A stretch of 64,000 nucleotides of DNA, taken from Paenibacillus cellulositrophicus (GTDB lineage Bacteria; Bacillota; Bacilli; Paenibacillales; Paenibacillaceae). The notes beneath the pieces are model-generated. The model was not told where the DNA came from. It saw nothing but the letters and a program-made list of their open reading frames with translations, and ran no database searches. The position numbers and the translations under genes are program-made. Each line of letters starts with the position of its first letter. Positions within the stretch are counted from its first letter, which is position 1. The stretch spans positions 4,741,001-4,805,000 of the forward strand of contig NZ_CP045295.1 in the NCBI RefSeq assembly GCF_009363095.1, written 5' to 3'. Positions 54,198-61,975 of this stretch are shown piece after piece.

Positions 54198-54226
54198 ATG
54201 ACGGAGCCTGGGAAACCTGCTATAAT
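54198..54226 (+). promoter_or_regulatory. Candidate promoter of the YqkE-like gene
   Basis: ATGACG (54198-54203), a 17-bp spacer and TATAAT (54221-54226) with an extended TGC before it lie 24 bp before the ATG. Confidence 0.6.
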
Positions 54227-54250
54227 GTGGGTGGAAACGGAGATGATACG

Positions 54251-54511
54251 ATGGCTAAGAAGAACCGAAACCAAGCCCCGAGCAAGCCGCAAGTCTCGGA
54301 TAAACCGGCGACGCTGAAGGATCTCCTGAGCAGCGAGGTGCTGGATAAGCTGAAGCAGCAGTCCAACGAGCTGAAGGCGGAGCAGCAGAAGCAGAAGGAA
54401 GAGCAGGAGAGACAAGCGGCCGAAGCGCGCAAAGCGGAACAGAAGCGCCTGGATAACGATTTTGAACATCTGCTGGAGAACAGCAGCATGGACTGGCGTA
54501 AATATAAATGA
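54251..54511 (+). CDS. YqkE-like (DUF3886) small protein
   Basis: An 86-residue hydrophilic protein: MAKKNRNQAPSKPQ, then TLKDLLSSEVLDKLKQQ, a Glu/Gln/Lys-rich coiled coil and the C-terminal FEHLLENSSMDWRKYK. This resembles YqkE of B. subtilis as I remember it; the function is unknown. ATG 54251 follows a GGAG site, and a terminator follows the stop. Confidence 0.8.
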   Translation: MAKKNRNQAPSKPQVSDKPATLKDLLSSEVLDKLKQQSNELKAEQQKQKEEQERQAAEARKAEQKRLDNDFEHLLENSSMDWRKYK

Positions 54512-54529
54512 GAAAATGATATCTATAAG

Positions 54530-54557
54530 AAAAGCTGCCGGTTAGCGGCAGCTTTTT
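54530..54557. terminator. Terminator after the YqkE-like gene
   Basis: AAAAGCTGCCG / CGGCAGCTTTT with a short loop, A-rich before and T-rich after, so it can serve the convergent GNAT gene too. Confidence 0.92.
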
Positions 54558-54563
54558 GTGTGC

Positions 54564-55028
54564 TTATTTTTCACTGTCCATATTTAGCTTCTTTTCGAAT
54601 AAGATGTAATCCTGCCCCGGACCGGCATAGTCTTTGGCCATCGTCAGCTTAAAGCCCATGCGGGTGTGAAATTTCATGGACGTTTCGTTCACAGCTGAGG
54701 TAATGCAGCGCACCGTGTCGCAGCCGAGCTGAAGGGCTTTTTCGAAAAACAGCTCATACAGCGTCCGGGCCGTACCCTGCTTGCGGTAATCCGGATGGAC
54801 GCCGACAAAATGGATATACGCCTCGTTCTGATGCGTCTGGGACTGGAAACCGATCAGGAAGGCGACAAGCTTCCCACTCTCTTTTTCCTCCATCACAAAA
54901 CTGGTATTTTGAAAGTGCTCGAAAAACAGCTTCGGCAGCAGATGCGTCATTTGGCGCCCGCCCCACCAGTCGTTGACGACCGGGATCACGCGGTCATAGT
55001 CGGTTTCCAAGATCGGCCTGATTTCCAT
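54564..55028 (-). CDS. GNAT-family N-acetyltransferase
   Basis: A 154-residue GNAT protein. The acetyl-CoA-binding motif HFVGVHPDYRKQGTARTLYELFF (Q/RxxGxA, residues about 73-95) is clear, and NETSMKFHTRMGFKL follows as motif B. The substrate is unknown. GGAGGTAAGG precedes ATG 55028. Confidence 0.92.
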   Translation of the reverse strand: MEIRPILETDYDRVIPVVNDWWGGRQMTHLLPKLFFEHFQNTSFVMEEKESGKLVAFLIGFQSQTHQNEAYIHFVGVHPDYRKQGTARTLYELFFEKALQLGCDTVRCITSAVNETSMKFHTRMGFKLTMAKDYAGPGQDYILFEKKLNMDSEK

Positions 55029-55136
55029 CGAAAAACCTTACCTCCGTTCATGTGAGCCTGAGCGGTGAGGGAAAGACACCCGTCTGCAAGCTTTTGCAGC
55101 CGATTATACCATAGGATGAGAGGGTTCGAGCGATAA

Positions 55137-55174
55137 AAAAGAGAGGTCCATGGAATTCATGGTGCCTCTCTTTG
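55137..55174 (-). terminator. Terminator after the lipoate ligase gene
   Basis: On the minus strand AAAGAGAGG pairs with CCTCTCTTT across an 18-nt loop, followed by TTTATC. It lies 40 bp past the lplA stop. Confidence 0.85.
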
Positions 55175-55215
55175 CTGTATGTCACTACTACCATAAGGAC
55201 GAATTCCGGGTCCGA

Positions 55216-56217
55216 CTATTCTTCCAAGAAGATCAGACCGATCAGGTCATCTATCCCGATGTTGCCAAAATAGTGCTTCACGTCGATGTCCGCGAGGGCT
55301 TCCCGGACTTCGGACTCTTCGTAACGCTTGCCGCGCAGACGGTCCTCAATATCCGCCACATCGCCGACACCGAAAAAGTCACCGTAAATTTTGATTTCCT
55401 GAATCCGCGCGTCCTTGATGTCCATCCGGATGTCAATGATACCGACCGGGAACCGCTTCGTATGCTTGACGTTGGACTGCGGAGACTGCCCGTAATTCCA
55501 TTCCCAGTTCTGATACCGGTCCTTGGAAATTTGGTTGATGATCTCCCAATCGGCTTCCGTCAGCTTGTACTGCGGCACTTCGTTTGGTTCCATGCCGAAA
55601 ATGTAGCGGAGCAGCTCGGAGCGGAACTCCTCGATCGCCATCTTCTGGTTCATCAGCTCACTGATGTTAGCAACGCGGCTGCGTACGGACTTGGTGCTCT
55701 TCGACTTGAATTTCTCCGGATTGGCGTTCAGGGAAGCCTGAACATCGTCCAGATTCAGGTTGAACATGAGCGTGCCGTGGCTGAACATCCGGCCCCGGGT
55801 CGAGAATTGGGCGTTACCGGAAATCTTTTGCTCGCCGACCTGCAGGTCGTTGCGTCCACTCAGCTCCGCATTAACACCCATATGGTGCAGCGCGTCGATG
55901 ACCGGCTGGGTAAACTTCAGGAAATTGTGGAACGATTCCCCGTCGTCCTTGGTGATGAAGCTGAAGTTGAGGTTGCCGAGGTCGTGGTACACCGCACCGC
56001 CGCCGGAGAGCCGGCGAACAACCTTGATATTGTGGTCTTTCACGTATTCCTGGTTGATCTCCTCGATCGTGTTCTGATGTTTACCGATGATGATCGAAGG
56101 ACGGTTAATGTAAAACAGCAGGTAGCTGTCGTCCATGGGCAGATGTTTGAGGGCGAATTCTTCAATCGCCAGATTGACGGCAGGGTCGGTAATTCCCTGG
56201 TTATCGATAAACAGCAT
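55216..56217 (-). CDS. lplA: Lipoate-protein ligase
   Basis: A 333-residue ligase that attaches lipoate to the E2 and GcvH proteins. The catalytic-domain motif VVRRLSGGGAVYHDLGNLNFSFI (residues about 72-94) and the lipoyl-AMP region SGRNDLQVGEQKISGNAQ are clear, and an LplA_C-like accessory domain follows (from about residue 250). GGAGG lies 8 bp before ATG 56217. It is similar in length and layout to LplJ of Bacillus. Confidence 0.93.
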   Translation of the reverse strand: MLFIDNQGITDPAVNLAIEEFALKHLPMDDSYLLFYINRPSIIIGKHQNTIEEINQEYVKDHNIKVVRRLSGGGAVYHDLGNLNFSFITKDDGESFHNFLKFTQPVIDALHHMGVNAELSGRNDLQVGEQKISGNAQFSTRGRMFSHGTLMFNLNLDDVQASLNANPEKFKSKSTKSVRSRVANISELMNQKMAIEEFRSELLRYIFGMEPNEVPQYKLTEADWEIINQISKDRYQNWEWNYGQSPQSNVKHTKRFPVGIIDIRMDIKDARIQEIKIYGDFFGVGDVADIEDRLRGKRYEESEVREALADIDVKHYFGNIGIDDLIGLIFLEE

Positions 56218-56307
56218 ATTTGATTCCTCCGTTAAAAGGCCTTAATTAATTCAGTTCCTTGTCTATTGTAAACCAATTGCGGACAAGAAACAAAAGCGAA
56301 AACCGAA

Positions 56308-56336
56308 TTGACGCGCACCGAAATTTGGCGTAATAA
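56308..56336 (+). promoter_or_regulatory. Promoter of the cobD gene run
   Basis: TTGACG (56308-56313), a 17-bp spacer and TAATAA (56331-56336). No cobalamin riboswitch is seen between here and the cobD ATG, so these four genes may not respond to cobalamin directly. Confidence 0.65.
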
Positions 56337-56389
56337 TGGGGTCATTCGCAAGCGATGTAAGACAGAGAACTGCTGGGGGGAAAATACAT

Positions 56390-57484
56390 ATGCTGGAACG
56401 ATACGGACATGGCGGGGATCTGGAGAGCGCTTCGGAACTGTACGGTGGCGATCCGGCGTCCTTTCTGGATTTCAGCGCCAACATCAATCCGCTGGGTCCG
56501 CCGGAAGGCGTCATGGCGAAGCTGGGACAGGCACTGCCTTCCATCCTTCGTTATCCGGATCCAGGACACCGCCGTTTGAAATCGCTGCTGTCCCGCAAAC
56601 TGGGCGTGACGCCGGAACATTTAAGCATCGGCAACGGGGCAGCGGAATCGATGGCGCTCCTGCTGCTCGGGCTGGCACCGTCGAGGGTCGGGATCGTGCA
56701 GCCCTGCTTTTCGGAGTACGGGCAGCTGTCGGAGCAGTTCGGCGCCGAGGTGCATGCCGTCTTCGGCAGCCGGGTGCGCGACTGGAGAGCAGAGGTTTCG
56801 GACATTGCCGGACTGATGAAAAAGGTGGACCTGCTCTTTCTGGGGCAGCCGAACAATCCGAATGGTGTGCAGTATCCGCTCGAAGAGATTCGGGAATTGG
56901 CGGCGGAGGCGGAGCGGACGCGGACCTATTTTGTCGTCGATGAGGCGTTCATCGACTTCATCCCGGAAGGGCGGCGGATGACGCTGCTGCCGGAGCTGGA
57001 GCGGTTTCCGCGGACGATCCTGGTCCGCTCAATGACGAAGTTTTATGCCATTCCGGGGCTGCGGCTGGGCTATGCGGCCGCGCATCCGGACGTGATCCGG
57101 GCGATGACGGGCAAGCAGGTGACGTGGAGCGTCAACGGCTTGGCCCTGCTCGCCGGGGAATTTTGCCTGGAAGGCGGTGAGGCGCATGAGCGCGAGACGC
57201 TGGAGCTGATCGCCGCAGAGCGCGCCCGACTGAGGGCTGGTCTGCGGGATCTGGGCTGCCGCGTGAGCGGCGGCGAAGCCAACTTCCTGCTCGCGGAGCT
57301 GCCGGCACCGTGGAGTGCCGGGGAGCTGCAGCGCGAGCTCGGGCTTCGCGGCGTCCTGATCCGCAGCTGCGCCATGTACCCGGGCCTGGGGCCGGGACAT
57401 GTCCGGTTTGCGGTGAAGGGAGCGGACGCCAACGCGTGGCTGCTGGCGGTGCTGGGCGATGTGCTCGCCAGCCGGGGGGATTGA
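56390..57484 (+). CDS. cobD: L-threonine-O-3-phosphate decarboxylase
   Basis: A 364-residue PLP enzyme of fold type I that makes (R)-1-amino-2-propanol phosphate for the cobalamin nucleotide loop. It starts LERYGHGGDLESASELYG, DFSANINPLGPP; the PLP Lys is in VRSMTKFYAIPGLRLGYA (near residue 215) and FLGQPNNPNGVQ lies before it. These match CobD against histidinol-phosphate aminotransferases, which it resembles. ATG 56390 follows GGGGGG. CbiB, encoded two genes on, uses its product. Confidence 0.92.
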   Translation: MLERYGHGGDLESASELYGGDPASFLDFSANINPLGPPEGVMAKLGQALPSILRYPDPGHRRLKSLLSRKLGVTPEHLSIGNGAAESMALLLLGLAPSRVGIVQPCFSEYGQLSEQFGAEVHAVFGSRVRDWRAEVSDIAGLMKKVDLLFLGQPNNPNGVQYPLEEIRELAAEAERTRTYFVVDEAFIDFIPEGRRMTLLPELERFPRTILVRSMTKFYAIPGLRLGYAAAHPDVIRAMTGKQVTWSVNGLALLAGEFCLEGGEAHERETLELIAAERARLRAGLRDLGCRVSGGEANFLLAELPAPWSAGELQRELGLRGVLIRSCAMYPGLGPGHVRFAVKGADANAWLLAVLGDVLASRGD

Positions 57485-57644
57485 TCTGCACTGATCTGCA
57501 CGAAAGGACAGGCTGTGCAGGCCCAAGACGCAGGGCTGGTACGGCTGCTATGCCGGTAGGCGTCGACGCGGGATGTGCACATCCTTTGCGGACCGGATTT
57601 TGGAGTCCGCATAAACACAAGATCGATATGGGGGATAAGAAGCG

Positions 57645-58367
57645 ATGACGACACCATTTATGGACGGATTGCAGGATACGTACCGTTCCACCGTGTGGCC
57701 GGGGCTCGTGCTGACGCGGAAAGAGCGGCATTTGCTGCTTGAGGCGCCGGAGCTGCTGGACAGCCTCGGAAGCTCCATTCACGGAGGCGGCATGAGCAGG
57801 CTGCAGCGGGTGACCAATATATACGTGGACCGGACGTACGACTGCAGCGATCCGGTGCGCGATGCGGAGGAATGGCTCACGGCGTGGGGATACCCGCTGG
57901 ATTCGACAGCGGGGCTGCTGACGGCGGTCCAGCTGCGCCATGCGGCGGTGCATGAGGAGAAGAACGAACAGGCCGCGGTGTTCTGCTGCACGACGGCGGG
58001 CATATCCAACGCGGCCCGCGCGGGCTCGGAGCGGCGGACGTTCGCGGCTTATACGCCGGGAACGATCAACATCATGCTGGCCATCGACGGCCAGTTGACG
58101 AAGGCGGCCATGCTGAACGCCGTCATGACGGCGGTGGAGGCCAAGGCCGCGGCGCTGGCCGACCTGGATGTGCGCGACCCGGACAATGGGCTGGTCGCCA
58201 CGGGAACGACGACGGACGCCGTCGTTCTCGGCGTCAGCCAAAGCGCCGCTTACGCCGGGCTGCACCGCTATGCGGGCACCGCGACCGACCTCGGCGCGAT
58301 GATCGGCCGCGCGGTGTACACCACGGTGAAGGAAGGCCTGCTGGCGGCCTGGAGCGAGCGGAAATGA
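57645..58367 (+). CDS. cbiZ: Adenosylcobinamide amidohydrolase CbiZ
   Basis: A 240-residue CbiZ-type enzyme that removes the aminopropanol arm of (pseudo)cobinamide so that it can be reused. VTNIYVDRTYDCSDPVRDAEEW, LTAVQLRHAAVH, TAGISNAARAG, GTINIMLAIDGQLTKAAMLNAV and ATGTTTDAVVLGVS fit the family. The 160-bp gap after cobD holds no gene. The stop overlaps the cbiB ATG (ATGA). Together with CobD and CbiB it forms a corrinoid remodelling and salvage branch. Confidence 0.9.
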   Translation: MTTPFMDGLQDTYRSTVWPGLVLTRKERHLLLEAPELLDSLGSSIHGGGMSRLQRVTNIYVDRTYDCSDPVRDAEEWLTAWGYPLDSTAGLLTAVQLRHAAVHEEKNEQAAVFCCTTAGISNAARAGSERRTFAAYTPGTINIMLAIDGQLTKAAMLNAVMTAVEAKAAALADLDVRDPDNGLVATGTTTDAVVLGVSQSAAYAGLHRYAGTATDLGAMIGRAVYTTVKEGLLAAWSERK

Positions 58368-59335
58368 CCGCAATATGGATCCTTGCCGCGGCTTTTATCA
58401 TCGATTGGATCATCGGCGATCCAAGGTGGATTCCCCATCCGGTCATCGGCATGGGCAAGGCGATTAAAAAGGTGGAGAACGCCATTCGGGCAAGGGTCAC
58501 CCGCCCGGCAGGACTCAAGAGAGCGGGAATTCTGCTCCCGGTCATCGTGGCGGGCGGCTCTATGCTGCTGACATGGTTTGTTCTCTGGGGGCTGCATCTG
58601 GTGCATCCGTGGCTGGCCTGGGCAATGGAGGCGGTGCTCATCGCCACGACGATCGCCGTCAAGGGCCTGAAGGATGCCGGCAAGGAAGTGCTTGGCCATC
58701 TGCGGCGAGGCGATCTGCCCGAGGCGCGCAAGTCGCTCGGCATGATCGTCGGCCGGGACACGGCCCATCTGGACGAGCCGGAGATCGTCCGCGGCACGGT
58801 CGAAACGGTGGCGGAAAATATCGTCGACGCCGTCGTTTCGCCGCTGTTCTACGCCATCATCGGCGGCGCGCCGCTGGCGTTGGCCTACCGGGCGGTGAAC
58901 ACGCTCGATTCCATGGTCGGCTACAAGAACGACAAATATTTGCATCTTGGCTGGGCGTCGGCGAGGCTGGATGACATCGCCAACTTCATTCCCGCCCGGA
59001 TCACCGCGGGCATCCTGGTGCTGTCCGCCTGGCTGCTGCGTCTGGACGCCGCCAGAGCCTGGCGCACCGTGCGCCGGGACGCGCGCCGTCATCCGAGCCC
59101 GAACAGCGGCTTCCCCGAATCCGCGGTGGCGGGCGCGCTCGGCATCCGGCTCGGCGGCGAGAACGTGTACCACGGCGTCGTCTCGTTCCGGGCTTACATG
59201 GGCGAGGCGCTGCGCCCGATGGAGGCGCGCGACATCACGATGACGATCCGGCTGCTTATCACAGTATCGGTCATCTTTATTCTGCTGGGCATCGCCGTGC
59301 TGTGGGCGGCAGGGGGCAGCTTATGGACGTCCTAG
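58364..59335 (+). CDS. cbiB: Adenosylcobinamide-phosphate synthase CbiB
   Basis: A 323-residue membrane protein that joins aminopropanol (phosphate) to adenosylcobyric acid. Family signatures: DWIIGDPRWIPHPVIGMGKAI (residues 13-33), VGRDTAHLDEPEIVRGTVETVAENIVDAVVSPLFY and NTLDSMVGYKNDKYLHLGWASARLDDIANFIPARI. Several helices are seen. The ATG overlaps cbiZ, and the cobC start lies within its 3' end. Confidence 0.95.
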   Translation: MTAIWILAAAFIIDWIIGDPRWIPHPVIGMGKAIKKVENAIRARVTRPAGLKRAGILLPVIVAGGSMLLTWFVLWGLHLVHPWLAWAMEAVLIATTIAVKGLKDAGKEVLGHLRRGDLPEARKSLGMIVGRDTAHLDEPEIVRGTVETVAENIVDAVVSPLFYAIIGGAPLALAYRAVNTLDSMVGYKNDKYLHLGWASARLDDIANFIPARITAGILVLSAWLLRLDAARAWRTVRRDARRHPSPNSGFPESAVAGALGIRLGGENVYHGVVSFRAYMGEALRPMEARDITMTIRLLITVSVIFILLGIAVLWAAGGSLWTS

Positions 59336-60108
59336 TGAAACAGGACGATCTTGTGTTGGTCCGGCACGGCACGACGCCGTGGAACCGGGAGAAGCGTTAC
59401 CTCGGGCATACGGATATCCCGCTGGATCGGGGCGGTAGGGACGAGCTTGCGCCGCTGGCCCGGGAGCTGGCCGGGAAGGCGTTCCACGGCGTATTTTGCA
59501 GCGACCTGGCCCGATGCCAGGAGACACTGGCGATCATCAGTCCGGCGCACGCAGATACAGCGATGTATGACCCACGGCTGCGGGAAATGGACTTTGGCGC
59601 CTGGGAAGGGCATACCTATGAGCAGCTGCAGCATGAGCCCCTATACCGCCAGTGGATCGATTCGCCGCAGCAGGTGACCCCGCCGGGCGGGGAGTCATGG
59701 GCGGATTTTGCCGGGAGGATCGACGGGTTTGTCGGCAGCTTGTTGAAGGACGTGGAAGAGGCATGCAGCAGACCGGCAGAGGCCCAGACCGGCGGCGGGT
59801 CGGAACTTTCCCGATTGCAAAGGATCGAGACCGGTAAGGCGGCACTGCCCGGATCGAAAGGAATCGGTGACAGGAAGGAGGCTCTTTCCCGATCGCAAGG
59901 ACCGGAAGACACCGGCCCCGAATCTCAGGTTCCGCCGAAAATGCTGATCGTCGCCCATGGCGGCGTCTTGCGGCAGCTCGCTGTCAGCTTCGTCCCGGGG
60001 CTGTCCTTCTGGGACGTTCACGTTCAGCCCGGGAGTTTGCTGCGGATCCGGCTGAGCTTCACTGAAGAAACCGGCGGTTGGGACGGCATGCTGGTGAATG
60101 AAGCTTGA
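59323..60108 (+). CDS. cobC: Alpha-ribazole phosphatase-like histidine phosphatase with insertion
   Basis: About 261 residues of the histidine phosphatase (phosphoglycerate mutase) superfamily, placed in a cobalamin operon as CobC. Catalytic VRHGTTPWNREKRYLGHTDIPL lies at the N-terminus, EMDFGAWEGHTYEQ follows, and the second His is in IVAHGGVLRQLA (near residue 208). About 60 residues between roughly 145 and 205 are low-complexity and repeated, unlike typical CobC proteins of about 200 residues. ATG 59323 overlaps cbiB by 13 bp. A GTTATG-like start further upstream is not supported. Confidence 0.85.
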   Translation: MDVLVKQDDLVLVRHGTTPWNREKRYLGHTDIPLDRGGRDELAPLARELAGKAFHGVFCSDLARCQETLAIISPAHADTAMYDPRLREMDFGAWEGHTYEQLQHEPLYRQWIDSPQQVTPPGGESWADFAGRIDGFVGSLLKDVEEACSRPAEAQTGGGSELSRLQRIETGKAALPGSKGIGDRKEALSRSQGPEDTGPESQVPPKMLIVAHGGVLRQLAVSFVPGLSFWDVHVQPGSLLRIRLSFTEETGGWDGMLVNEA

Positions 60109-60249
60109 GAGAGGATGCGAGCGAGGTAATGGTCGTCATCGACTGGTCCGAGCTTTTCTGCACTCCGGCAATGGGAAGCGGCGAAAGGGCTAAGGCCGCC
60201 GGCATACAAGGACGAGCTTCCCGAATCGTCCGTTCCCCCGGGTTTGGCC

Positions 60250-60321
60250 ATGCTCGCGGGCCCGCGTCCGGACATGCTCCCGGGCACGTGACCGGGCATG
60301 CACCCCGGCGCGTGGGTGGAC
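60250..60321 (+). repeat. Three degenerate 24-bp tandem repeats
   Basis: Units start ATGCTC, ATGCTC and ATGCAC at 60250, 60274 and 60298, each followed by a CCGGGC- or CGGGC-like core. In one frame they would encode GHAxGxxx-like repeats. They lie in the GC-rich 60109-60330 gap between cobC and the riboswitch promoter, which otherwise shows no convincing gene. Confidence 0.55.
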
Positions 60322-60333
60322 ACAAAAATTCCA

Positions 60334-60362
60334 TTGTCACCCGCAGGCTTTTCCCCTATAAT
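60334..60362 (+). promoter_or_regulatory. Promoter of the cobalamin riboswitch leader
   Basis: TTGTCA (60334-60339), a 17-bp spacer and TATAAT (60357-60362). It is a strong sigma-A type promoter just before the cobalamin riboswitch. Confidence 0.85.
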
Positions 60363-60394
60363 CAGGACAAAAGAAGCATGGCCAGGATAATTGA

Positions 60395-60605
60395 ATAGGA
60401 GTGCTTGTGAGGTCCCGGAAGCTGTCTGCCGTATAAGGCGAGCGTTGATCCGGGTGAAAAGGGAAGCCGGTGCAACTCCGGCACGGTCCCGCCACTGTAA
60501 ACAGGTATGTCCCCAGGAAGCCACTGTTCCGCCGCTACACGGGATGGGAAGGCGGGGACGATTTTACCCAGCCTGTAAGTCAGGAGACCTGCCTCACGAG
60601 AGGAA
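60395..60605 (+). ncRNA. Cobalamin riboswitch
   Basis: The conserved B12-box GCCGGTGCAACTCCGGCACG, GGTCCCGCCACTGT and, near the 3' end, AAGTCAGGAGACCTGCC are clear. The aptamer starts near 60395 after the promoter. A terminator lies 160 bases further on, so adenosylcobalamin would be expected to cause early termination before btuF. Confidence 0.95.
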
Positions 60606-60767
60606 ATGACGGTCCTTCGAGGAAAGGATTACGTTTCACGTGCCCTTCATAACGCATGTTCGCCGCGGCTCAAGCAAGCATTGGCTTGAACTCTTGGCCT
60701 CGCAGCATGCCACAAGGCACACCGGTCCATCGCGGCGATGCCGCGGGATGTTCCGTGCAGACGTAAT

Positions 60768-60803
60768 CCCTGATTCTTGATCGAACAAGAGTCAGGGTTT
60801 TTT
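60768..60803 (+). terminator. Riboswitch expression-platform terminator
   Basis: CCCTGATTCTTG / CAAGAGTCAGGG (one G-T pair) with a 6-base loop and TTTTTT. It fits the regulated terminator of the cobalamin riboswitch. Confidence 0.85.
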
Positions 60804-60961
60804 AGTTGACAAAGAATGGAGGGCAGACGCCATACACCTGCTCATGGTGAGCAGCGGCGCTGCAACTCTAGTATTTCCGTCAGGTTTATTCCGTTTTCGT
60901 ATACCGGTCAGGCCTCTTTTGTGAAAATTATTCGATAGACAAAGAGGGAGAGAACGAAATC

Positions 60962-61975
60962 ATGAACGTAACGTTGAAACGCTGGTCCACAGGCCTTGCG
61001 GCGCTGCTGCTTGCCTTATCGCTGAGCGCCTGCGGCGCCAAGAATGAAGACAGCTCCGCCTCGCAGCAGCCTGCTGCCCAAACGGAGCAAAACACGGATA
61101 AAAGTGCGTCGCAGACAAAGACAGACGAACTGAAAACAACCTATCCGCTGACCATTCAGGATGCGACGGGAGAGTCCTTTACTTTCAAGGAAGCACCGAA
61201 GCATATCATCTCGGTATCTCCGGCGGAAACGGAGGCGCTCTTTGCGATCGGACTGGACAGCGAGATCGTCGGGGTGTCCGATTATGACGATTATCCGGAA
61301 GCAGCCAAGTCCAAGGCGAAAATGGGCGGCATTACTAAACCGAACGAGGAAGCGATCATTGCGGCCCAGCCGGACATCGTATTCACGGGCATTTCGATGA
61401 GCGAGGAAGCGGTAAAGAAGCTGCGCGACCTCGGCATTCAAATTTTCAAGACCGATCCGAAAACAGTCGATGACGTCATCAAAAATATCGAAACCTACGG
61501 CCTCATCACCGACCATCAGGCGGAAGCCAAAGCGGTGGTCGACAAGATGAAACAGGAGGAAAATGAGGTTACCGAAGCAGTCAAATCGCTGACGCCGGAG
61601 CAGAAGAAAAAGGTATACATCGAATTTTCTCCGGGCTGGACGGTCGGCAAGGGGGAGTTCATGGATGAGCTGATCACCCTGGCCGGCGGTGTGAACGTGG
61701 CGGCGGACACCGAGGGCTGGAGTGAAATCAGCGAAGAGAAAATCATCAAGGACAATCCGGACGTGATTTTGTATGCCAACAGCGTCATCGACGAGAAGAC
61801 GAAGAAGAGCCTTGGCGACATCATTAAAGGCCGCAGCGGCTGGGACCAGATTACAGCCGTGAAGAACGATGCGGTCATCGGTCTTGACGACAATCTGCTG
61901 AGCCGTCCGGGCCCGCGCGTCACGCAGGGCTTGAAGGAAGTGGCGAAAGCCATTTATCCGGACCTGTTTAAGTAA
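60962..61975 (+). CDS. btuF: Corrinoid ABC transporter substrate-binding lipoprotein
   Basis: A 337-residue BtuF/FepB-like binding protein. The lipobox LLLALSLSAC is at residues 16-25, a Ser/Gln/Lys-rich linker follows, then the binding domain (PKHIISVSPAETEALFAIGLDSEIVGVSDYD; GGVNVAADTEGWSEISEEKIIKDNPDVILYA). Its place behind a cobalamin riboswitch and before btuCD marks it as corrinoid-specific rather than siderophore-specific. ATG 60962 has a GGGAGAG site. The stop TAATG overlaps the permease start. Confidence 0.9.
   Translation: MNVTLKRWSTGLAALLLALSLSACGAKNEDSSASQQPAAQTEQNTDKSASQTKTDELKTTYPLTIQDATGESFTFKEAPKHIISVSPAETEALFAIGLDSEIVGVSDYDDYPEAAKSKAKMGGITKPNEEAIIAAQPDIVFTGISMSEEAVKKLRDLGIQIFKTDPKTVDDVIKNIETYGLITDHQAEAKAVVDKMKQEENEVTEAVKSLTPEQKKKVYIEFSPGWTVGKGEFMDELITLAGGVNVAADTEGWSEISEEKIIKDNPDVILYANSVIDEKTKKSLGDIIKGRSGWDQITAVKNDAVIGLDDNLLSRPGPRVTQGLKEVAKAIYPDLFK

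Noticed and set aside
60105..60398. 97-codon frame with GHA repeats between cobC and the riboswitch
   Set aside because: It runs through a near-consensus promoter and into the riboswitch leader and lacks a convincing start; the repeat is reported as a finding only.
60806..60811. TTGACA just after the riboswitch terminator, as a second btu promoter
   Set aside because: No -10 element at 16-18 bp; probably chance.
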